This document shows positions 42,301 through 46,961 of a DNA stretch of 46,961 bases, in pieces. Position 1 is the first letter of the stretch; each line of letters starts with the position of its first letter. Below the pieces are notes generated by a model, which was not told the origin of the DNA, ran no database searches, and was given only the letters and a program-made list of their open reading frames with translations. The translations under genes and the position numbers were made by a program. Source of the stretch: Bacillota bacterium. Its GTDB lineage: Bacteria; Bacillota; Dethiobacteria; Dethiobacterales; Dethiobacteraceae. The stretch is taken from contig QLUR01000021.1 in NCBI GenBank assembly GCA_018725565.1, forward strand, positions 1-46,961. Reading direction: 5' to 3'.

Positions 42301-42352
42301 CCTGGATAAGCCTGAACTTGCCCCCTGGAAGGAGCTGCAGGACTATGACTAA
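39320..42352 (+). CDS. addB: AddB-like subunit of the AddAB helicase-nuclease
   Basis: GTG 39320, seven bases after GGGGAGG, gives 1010 residues; the frame opens at 39287 without a ribosome binding site. AddB works with AddA in double-strand break resection. The C-terminal nuclease motif GRIDRLDR-x-WDFKTG lies near 860-885. The Fe-S cysteines are one in LAACPFSYF (near 713) and C-x2-C-x5-C (CYYCEYKTVC) at the end. The N-terminus has no Walker A (B. subtilis AddB has GRSGSGKT), so it probably has no ATPase. An in-frame repeat adds about 18 residues near 379-396. Confidence 0.86.
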   Translation: MNAMLSALADICRREVFREKIVVVPSQSLGHQLLEALSSAGVPWLNVRPATPFDLAQQVAATDLFRDGRVLLNAGQTIALVEEALSNMAAAGQLRYFAQLQETGDLARLLHETVQELRLAGLTALSLPPRAFVSPQKGSELKRLLCLYEAALRQRGLADQALVFRLALQAACCGRTPFRAALFVIPSEQEFPPLVHSFLSRLSAGARQVLPAEPVRGLYAPSGCSFPAGSEVREESLLSRLYDPPAGRSSPGAEIFGAYGAANELREVLRRLKDGGLPLDSAVLIHTSSETYLPLAHALTSRLGLPVTYAEGLPVRCTRPGRLALQLLRWLADDYASASFGRILTGGDINVPSPEKLARVLRRWRVGWGRDRYLSCLPTGGQRSESGGQSLDPDLRKATIDEATVSLREILEKLLAALPPAGPDGHLHYPSLARGLLAALTAFSHTSTEADRQALEALSENLTEAADEFGGSLTTRQALIRLHRRLGGLASGASAPKPGALHVASYHNAWFTGRTHAFVVGLSAGSFPGGGLQDPVLLDGERRCICKRLSLREHVPLKNTLSLVRLLASHRGRITLSYPCYDPAEGQPASPSGLLLQAWRLASGDTGADYSTMLGQLPPYATYVPDDPADSLDQDEWWMAAVLRGRHSAGSESVSACYPGLGRGLLAAEARRRPFFTPFDGLVAVDPAALDPRRNPELVLSSSQLEKLAACPFSYFLSHVLRVLPADEPVFAAGAWLDNLSRGSLLHDIYCRYLRETYPPGGPAAAPDKDRLLTLAHEMIEQKRGEIPPPAERVFEYERDNLLRDLEVFFHLEAEHTSAPAFFEVPFGASSDDIAAAGLGQSDAVTLALPDGSTVRLRGRIDRLDRAEEGHWEVWDFKTGSAYSYSDHEYFRQGRQLQHALYGLAAEVILRQCGVDNGAQVRLTGYLFPTEKGEGQRFNRSAASRDTALKVLARLLDLAASGVFSASHEEERCYYCEYKTVCRTPSMGQKVKELLDKPELAPWKELQDYD
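40455..40507. repeat. Palindromic GGAGGTCAG repeat inserted in frame in addB
   Basis: CCGGAGGTC (40455-40463) is perfectly complementary to GACCTCCGG (40499-40507). Between them GGTCAGA recurs (GGAGGTCAGAGGTCAGA, then GGAGGTCAGA). The element reads through as GGQRSESGGQSLDPDLRK without shifting the frame. The same GAGGTCAGAGG word occurs upstream of addB and, as GAGGTCAGTGG, in the rplX-rplE spacer. Confidence 0.65.
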
Positions 42353-45300
42353 GCCACTGCCCGACAGGGAAGCGCGCTTTTGCATCCGCACCGAGCTGGA
42401 CACCACTTTCCTGGTGGAAGCGGGCGCCGGCTCCGGCAAAACCGCCAGCCTGGTCGACCGCATGGCCGCCTTGGTGGCTACCGGACGCTGCAAACCTGCG
42501 CACTTGGCTGCGGTGACCTTTACACGCAAGGCGGCCGGCGAACTGCGCGAGCGTTTCCAGGCCAAGCTGGAGCAGCAGCACAGCGCGGAGGCTGACCCTG
42601 CCGTCAAAGGCCGACTGGCAGAGACCCTTGCCAATTTGGACCGCGCCTTTCTCGGGACGATTCATTCCTTCGCTGCCCGCCTGCTGCGCGAGCGGCCGCT
42701 GGAGGCCGGCCTCTCCCCCGACTTCACTGAGGTAGAGGGTCTGGAAGAACAAGAGTTGCGGGAATATGCCTGGGAACGGTACCTAACGGAAACCAGACTG
42801 TACTGCCCGGAACGGCTGCGCCGCCTGGATGAACTGGACGTTTCTCCCGAAGAGCTGAAGAGCGCCTACAGAGAACTGGCGCTTTATCCAGACGTCAAAG
42901 TAGTCTCTGCTCCCGCTCCTTACCCGGACTTGGCGCCGGCCCGAGCTGAGCTTTACTCCCTGCTTGACAGCGCCAGCGCCTGCCTCCCCGATAACAAGCC
43001 AGACAGAGGCTGGGACAGCCTGCAGACTTTCTGCCGACTGGCATTCCGGCACTGCCGTGTCTTTGACCTTAACGATGACCGCCGGCTCCTGCGCCTCCTT
43101 GAACGGCTGAGCCGGAATATTACAATCGTCCAGAACCGCTGGCCCTGTAAGAATACAGCCAAACAGCTGCTTGCCGGCTTCGTTCGCTTCCGCGGGGAAA
43201 CGGTGGAGCCGCTCCTGAACCAGTGGCGGAGCTTTCGCCACCAGCCCCTCCTGGATTTCCTCCTGCCAGCCGTGGACTCCTTCCATAAGCTTCGCGACCG
43301 GGAGAACAAGGTCAACTTTCAGGACCTGTTGATCCGTTTGGCGGGCACCTTGCGTGACAACCAGGAAGTGCGGGAATACTTCCGCAGCCGCTACACACAC
43401 CTACTGGTTGACGAATTCCAGGACACCGACCCTATCCAGGCCCAGATTATGCTGTACCTGACCGGCACCGACCTTACAGAAAAAGACTGGACCAGGCTGG
43501 TGCCACACCCCGGCTCGCTTTTTGTCGTAGGCGATCCCAAACAGTCCATCTACCGCTTCCGCCGGGCCGACATCGATATTTACATCCAGGTCCGGCACCT
43601 GATTGAAAACAGCGGCGGCCGTGTCCTCCGCCTGAGTGCCAATTTCCGCTCCCTGCCCGAAATTGTTGCTTTTGCCAACACTGCCTTCACCGGCCTGTTC
43701 TCCGCCGGCAGTGAGCCATACCAGGCCGCCTTTACCCCGATGCAGGACATGCGCCGGCCTGCCACCTCCGCTTCCGGCATCTTTTACCTGCCCGTAGACG
43801 CGGAGAACAACCAAGAAGCAATCGCCGCAGCCGACGCCCGCAACATCGCCTCCTGGATCCGCAGTTGCCTGGACAACGGCCTGCCCCTGTCCAGGGCCGG
43901 GGGACCGGACCGGGAGGAGACGGCTACTCCTGCCGGTCCCTCTGATTTCCTGCTCCTTGTCCGCTATAAAAAGCACATCTCCGTCTACGCCCGCGCCCTG
44001 GAAGAGTTCAGCATCCCATTCGCGGTCAGCGGCGGCGGTCAGGCAGAATTGCCGGAACTTTGCGAGTTCCTGTATCTTCTGCAAACAATAGCCGACCCGG
44101 ACAACCCGGTCCTGCTGGTGGCTGCCCTCCGAGGACTCTTTTTCGGTGTCAGCGATGATGAACTGTACCGCTTTAAACTGGCTGACGGACTGTTCAACTT
44201 TACGGCGCCTCCCCCTGCCGGTGCTCCGGATTCCATCAAAGACGCCTTTGTCAGCCTCTGCCGTTACCGCGACTGGTCGCGCTCCCTCCCCGCCGTTGCT
44301 GCCCTGGAGAGAATCAGCGAAGACTTGGGCCTGCTGCCCTGTGCCCTTTCCGGCAGCATGGGCAAAAGCCGCGCCGGCTGCATCATCCTGGCGCTTGAAC
44401 TGCTGCGTCGCCACGAACAGTCGGGAACGGCCGGCTTTGCCGGCGCCGTCGCCTTCCTGGAACGCCAACTTTCTGACGGCACGGAAGAGGAACTGGACAT
44501 CGAGGGCGGCCGCAATCCTTGCGTGCGCATCATGAACCTGCACAAGGCCAAGGGCCTGGAAGCGCCCGTCGTCATCCTTGCCAATCCTGGCAGGAAGACC
44601 AAACATAGCCCGTCACTGCACGTAACTCGCGTATCCGGTGAACCCCTTGCTCACATCTGCCTCCGGCACAAAAAGGATGAGAGCAAGCCGGCCAAAGTTC
44701 TCGCCGAACCCACTGGCTGGGAGGCCTATGCCCAGGAAGAAGACCTCTACCAGCGGGCTGAAGAGACACGTCTGCTGTATGTGGCCGCCACCCGCGCCAA
44801 AAATATCCTGGTAATCAGCACCTACCCGCGCAAAGCGGAAAGTTCTGCCTGGCATCCCCTGGAAGCTTACTTGCCTGAGACAAAGCAGCGCATCCTGCCG
44901 GAAACAACCCCTCCCTCCCAGACAATAGAAGCCCCTCCCGTCACACCCGCCGTCCTGGAGCAGGCAAAGAAAGAGCAGGCGCTGGCCATTGCCCGGGTTA
45001 TGGCACCATCCTACAGCCGTACCACGGTTACGGACTTGGTCAAAACAGCTGAAACCCCGGATCGTTTCCGCACCGGACGCGGCCGTGCCTGGGGCAGCCT
45101 GCTCCACAAAGCCCTGGAGATACTGGTCCGAGGAGAGGAGAATGTCAACCTGGACGAGATGGTCACTTCCCTGGTCTGCGGCCGGAATTATGACCCTGCA
45201 TCATGCGAGGAGATACACACGATCCTGCAGGAGATTACGGCTACGCCCTTCTGGCAGCGCGTCCGCCTGTCCTCCGCCAAGTATACCGAAGTGCCTTTCG

Positions 45301-45545
45301 GTCTCCGTCATGACAACACCTGTCTGACGGGTACCGTTGACTTGGCCTTCCGTGAAGAAGACGGGTGGGTACTTGTTGACTACAAGACCGACACCGTCCG
45401 CGATCAGGAGCATCTCGACCAGCTGATCAAATATTACAGCCCGCAAATCATGGAATACGCCCGCCGCTGGGAAGAGATTACCGGCGAGCGTGTGCAGGAA
45501 AGGGGGCTGTTTTTCGTGGACGGGTTGAGGTATATGGTGTTATAA
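42345..45545 (+). CDS. addA: AddA helicase-nuclease (UvrD-like)
   Basis: ATG 42345, ten bases after AAGGAG and overlapping addB by 8 bases, gives 1066 residues. Motif I is EAGAGSGKT (25-33) and motif Ia is AAVTFTRKAAGELRERF. Motif II is VDEFQDTDPIQ (near 356), motif III VGDPKQSIYRFRRAD (near 396), motif V NLHKAKGLEAPVV (near 731) and motif VI LLYVAATRAK. The C-terminal RecB-type nuclease has GTVDLAF and VDYKTD near 1000-1016. It is the ATP-driven motor and one nuclease of AddAB. Its length is slightly shorter than B. subtilis AddA. Confidence 0.93.
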   Translation: MTKPLPDREARFCIRTELDTTFLVEAGAGSGKTASLVDRMAALVATGRCKPAHLAAVTFTRKAAGELRERFQAKLEQQHSAEADPAVKGRLAETLANLDRAFLGTIHSFAARLLRERPLEAGLSPDFTEVEGLEEQELREYAWERYLTETRLYCPERLRRLDELDVSPEELKSAYRELALYPDVKVVSAPAPYPDLAPARAELYSLLDSASACLPDNKPDRGWDSLQTFCRLAFRHCRVFDLNDDRRLLRLLERLSRNITIVQNRWPCKNTAKQLLAGFVRFRGETVEPLLNQWRSFRHQPLLDFLLPAVDSFHKLRDRENKVNFQDLLIRLAGTLRDNQEVREYFRSRYTHLLVDEFQDTDPIQAQIMLYLTGTDLTEKDWTRLVPHPGSLFVVGDPKQSIYRFRRADIDIYIQVRHLIENSGGRVLRLSANFRSLPEIVAFANTAFTGLFSAGSEPYQAAFTPMQDMRRPATSASGIFYLPVDAENNQEAIAAADARNIASWIRSCLDNGLPLSRAGGPDREETATPAGPSDFLLLVRYKKHISVYARALEEFSIPFAVSGGGQAELPELCEFLYLLQTIADPDNPVLLVAALRGLFFGVSDDELYRFKLADGLFNFTAPPPAGAPDSIKDAFVSLCRYRDWSRSLPAVAALERISEDLGLLPCALSGSMGKSRAGCIILALELLRRHEQSGTAGFAGAVAFLERQLSDGTEEELDIEGGRNPCVRIMNLHKAKGLEAPVVILANPGRKTKHSPSLHVTRVSGEPLAHICLRHKKDESKPAKVLAEPTGWEAYAQEEDLYQRAEETRLLYVAATRAKNILVISTYPRKAESSAWHPLEAYLPETKQRILPETTPPSQTIEAPPVTPAVLEQAKKEQALAIARVMAPSYSRTTVTDLVKTAETPDRFRTGRGRAWGSLLHKALEILVRGEENVNLDEMVTSLVCGRNYDPASCEEIHTILQEITATPFWQRVRLSSAKYTEVPFGLRHDNTCLTGTVDLAFREEDGWVLVDYKTDTVRDQEHLDQLIKYYSPQIMEYARRWEEITGERVQERGLFFVDGLRYMVL

Positions 45546-45751
45546 GTTTGTAAAAGCCTGCACTGGGAAACAGAGATAACCTTAGTAACCTGGTTTACAG
45601 CAGAAGAGAATACCTTTTTCGGACCGCCGCTGATTTCCCCTGCAAAAGTGCTGAAGATGCGGGCGAAACCATTGTCAGCAGCGCTGGTTGCCCACCTTCC
45701 ATGCCGGAGAGCGGGCGATTCTATTTAGAGCTAATGCAAAAGGACAGGAGG
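45546..45751. other. Non-coding gap after addA
   Basis: No gene could be supported here. One frame is open from about 45554 to 45796 but lacks a start codon with a ribosome binding site, and I recognise nothing in it. No addA terminator hairpin with a T-run was found. The rest of the gap to the transporter gene (45752-46195) holds upstream repeats, a sigma-54 promoter and a roughly 300-base leader, annotated separately. Confidence 0.5.
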
Positions 45752-45789
45752 GCTACAACTGTAGCGTACACTGTAGCAAATGCTGTAGC
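45752..45789. promoter_or_regulatory. Phased TGTAGC repeats, candidate enhancer-binding-protein site
   Basis: TGTAGC occurs at 45760, 45772 and 45784, an exact 12-base period. The first copy is also the right half of a perfect palindrome GCTACA-AC-TGTAGC (45752-45765). The repeats end 74 bases before the -24 element of a sigma-54 promoter, in the range where bacterial enhancer-binding proteins bind. Confidence 0.55.
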
Positions 45790-45862
45790 GGTTTGACTAG
45801 TGTTTGACCGGCAGAATTTAGCAGATTATAATGTTTTTGTAGCAGGGTCAAGTATTCTGGGA

Positions 45863-45879
45863 TTGGCACACACTTTGCA
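45863..45879 (+). promoter_or_regulatory. Sigma-54 (-24/-12) promoter of the fatty acid transporter gene
   Basis: TTGGCAC (45863-45869) and TTGCA (45875-45879) place GG and GC exactly ten bases apart, a near-perfect match to TGGCAC-N5-TTGCW. The predicted start is near 45890, giving a leader of about 305 bases before ATG 46196. AtoE-type transporter genes are under sigma-54/AtoC control in E. coli, which supports the call. Confidence 0.8.
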
Positions 45880-46161
45880 TGCTGTAACAAATGCAGATGT
45901 AAAAATATTTTGCTTATTTAGGATAACCGGCAGTACAAAAAGACTTAAGACTTTTTCAGGCAGTATGTTAAACCTTCTACGTTGTCAGGCAGTAAAAAGT
46001 TTAATGAAAGCGGGTGAATGTCTGGGTAGATAAAAATAATTTGCTTTAATGACTAACCGTAGGGTGTACGACGGAGAATGGAGAAACCTAATTTAATGGT
46101 CAGGAGGGAGTGCAAGAACTCAGGACGCCAGAGCAGTGAGCCTAAAAATACTTCACAAAAT

Positions 46162-46198
46162 TGGAGGTGAATGGCAGGCCTAGGTCTGCCGCATAATG
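46162..46198 (+). promoter_or_regulatory. Shine-Dalgarno bridged by a hairpin to the atoE start
   Basis: A strong TGGAGGTGA (46162-46170) is 26 bases from ATG 46196, too far for normal initiation. Between them GGCAGGC-CTAG-GTCTGCC (46173-46190) folds into a 7-bp stem (one G-U). When it is folded, only 7 unpaired bases remain between the Shine-Dalgarno and ATG. When it is unfolded, the ribosome would instead see ATG 46171, which opens a 21-codon out-of-frame ORF ending at 46236. Confidence 0.5.
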
Positions 46199-46921
46199 CT
46201 AAACACAATTACCAAACCATTTATACGCTTTGTTGAGAAGTATTACCCGGATCCGTTTATTTTTGCGATATTACTAACGTTCGTTGCTTTTATTATGGCT
46301 TTAATATTTACCGAAACCACAATTATCGGTGCTATAATGGCTTGGGGCAACGGATTGCATGGGCTGATGGCTTTCCTTGCACAGGTAGCGTTTACCCTGA
46401 TATCATCGACAGCTCTGGCCAATACGCGTCCGGTTAAAGGACTGCTGCGCAGACTGTCCGAGCTGCCCCGCAACGCGGCTGCCGCATATGCCTTAACTTG
46501 TTTTGTAGCTGCTATTGCCAGCTGGTTTACATGGGCGCTGGGTTTGATCGCGGGCGGTATTTTAGCCCGTAACATTCAGTTCTACGCGCAAAAAAGAGGA
46601 ATTAAGGTTCACTACCCGCTGCTTGTAGCTTCAGCATATTCCGGCTTTGTAATCTGGCATATGGGATATTCCGGAAGTGCGCAGCTTCTTGTTGCTACAG
46701 CGGGCCATCCCCTGGAAAAACTGGTAGGCATAATTCCGGTTTCTGCCACTACTTTTGCCCCTTATAATGTACTGGGGTTTTTATTCCTGCTGGTTACCCT
46801 TCCTTTGCTGATGGTTATTATAAAGCCGAAAGACAATGATGAATCAATCCGCGAACTGCCTCGGGAGGTCATCGCCGAAATAGATGAGTATTCCTGCGGC
46901 ATCCGGCCAGCAATCCTGTGA
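46196..46921 (+). CDS. atoE: AtoE-type short-chain fatty acid transporter, 3'-truncated
   Basis: ATG 46196 opens 241 codons. The sequence matches the N-terminal half of AtoE family transporters (about 440 residues): FVEKYYPDPFIFAILLTF, WGNGLHGLMAFLAQVAF, ALANTRPVKGLLRRL, the SWFTWALGLIAGG helix, and YPLLVASAYSGFVIWHMGYSGSAQLL. It imports short-chain fatty acids such as butyrate or acetoacetate. After about residue 233 the homology stops, and the frame runs into 22-bp repeats that supply the stop (residues SCGIRPAIL). The gene is therefore interrupted, probably by an insertion sequence. Confidence 0.85.
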   Translation: MLNTITKPFIRFVEKYYPDPFIFAILLTFVAFIMALIFTETTIIGAIMAWGNGLHGLMAFLAQVAFTLISSTALANTRPVKGLLRRLSELPRNAAAAYALTCFVAAIASWFTWALGLIAGGILARNIQFYAQKRGIKVHYPLLVASAYSGFVIWHMGYSGSAQLLVATAGHPLEKLVGIIPVSATTFAPYNVLGFLFLLVTLPLLMVIIKPKDNDESIRELPREVIAEIDEYSCGIRPAIL

Positions 46922-46960
46922 CATCCGGCCAGAGTTCTTGTCACATCCGGCCACAGTTCT
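46895..46960. mobile_element. Three 22-bp terminal repeats, likely end of an IS21-type element
   Basis: Three tandem 22-bp units start with TG and share ATCCGGCCA: 46895-46916, 46917-46938 and 46939-46960. Units 2 and 3 differ at few positions (TGTGACATCCGGCCAGAG versus TGTCACATCCGGCCACAG). Multiple roughly 20-bp repeats next to a TG terminus are characteristic of IS21-family ends. They begin exactly where atoE homology is lost. No transposase lies in the window, so the family is inferred. Confidence 0.55.
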
Positions 46961-46961
46961 T

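Noticed and set aside
45588-45601. A 14-base identity (ACCTGGTTTACAGC) with the methyltransferase gene near 32577, suggesting a gene fragment
   Set aside because: The shared run is short, encodes only TWFTA in one frame, and the flanks do not align convincingly.
45554-45796. An open frame of about 80 codons after addA
   Set aside because: No start codon with a ribosome binding site, no family recognised, and its end consists of the TGTAGC repeats.
45800-46033. A 77-codon rightward ORF with a GTG start
   Set aside because: It lacks a ribosome binding site, has no recognisable domain, and contains the sigma-54 promoter elements in its middle. It is better read as promoter and leader DNA.
1-46961. 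CRISPR array, prophage or integrative element
   Set aside because: No regularly spaced direct repeats with spacers, no integrase, and no phage structural genes were seen. The only mobile-element signal is at the right edge.

Overview
The window looks like a chromosomal segment of a spore-forming, probably anaerobic Firmicute of the class Clostridia, most like the Peptococcaceae/Desulfotomaculum-Pelotomaculum group. The clues are gene order (S10-spc-alpha cluster, a KOW gene between map and infA, then ecfA1-ecfA2-ecfT-truA), many TTG/GTG starts behind strong GGAGG ribosome binding sites, zinc-type S14/S4/L36/L24, and a sigma-54 promoter in front of a short-chain fatty acid transporter gene. 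The assignment rests on sequence reading only.

Region 1 (1-18235, + strand) is one long translation super-operon: the 3' end of tuf, then rpsJ-rplC-rplD-rplW-rplB-rpsS-rplV-rpsC-rplP-rpmC-rpsQ-rplN-rplX-rplE-rpsZ-rpsH-rplF-rplR-rpsE-rplO-secY-map-KOW-infA-rpmJ-rpsM-rpsK-rpsD-rpoA-rplQ-ecfA1-ecfA2-ecfT-truA. Two genes expected in this order are missing from it: rpmD (L30, between rpsE and rplO) and adk (between secY and map). rplM-rpsI do not follow truA.

Region 2 (18247-25761) is a regulated envelope or drug-response island. A leftward three-gene MacAB-like efflux operon (adaptor with a duplicated barrel module, ATPase, permease; ATGA-coupled) diverges from a response regulator/histidine kinase pair. 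Three helically phased TTATG repeats lie in the shared intergenic region and are a good candidate operator. A convergent MFS transporter gene follows. Region 3 (25762-31170) holds a penicillin-acylase-family Ntn hydrolase, an alpha/beta hydrolase, and a CorC/CNNM-type ion transport protein. The CorC-type gene is preceded by a 52-codon leader ORF whose acidic, proline-containing start recalls MgtL.

Region 4 (31235-32746) is a tRNA cluster (Asn, terminator, CAT, Glu, Val). A run of five hairpins plus an intrinsic terminator follows, ending just before a SAM-dependent methyltransferase gene. Region 5 (32840-35793) is an iron-type ABC importer (permease and ATPase) whose binding-protein gene seems to be deleted down to its signal peptide; two promoters and a Fur-like site remain in front. 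Region 6 (35945-36498) is a DinJ-like/YoeB toxin-antitoxin pair with a palindromic operator candidate.

Region 7 (36622-45545) carries trmK, a Nif3-family gene, a coiled-coil zinc-ribbon gene and the addB-addA recombination nuclease operon. A GAGGTCAG-type palindromic repeat lies upstream of addB, another copy sits in frame inside addB, and a third, degenerate copy lies in the ribosomal cluster. Region 8 (45546-46961) has a sigma-54 promoter with upstream 12-bp-phased repeats, a long leader with a hairpin between the Shine-Dalgarno sequence and the ATG, and an atoE-type transporter gene cut off by 22-bp TG-starting repeats. Those repeats look like the end of an IS21-type insertion sequence at the window edge.
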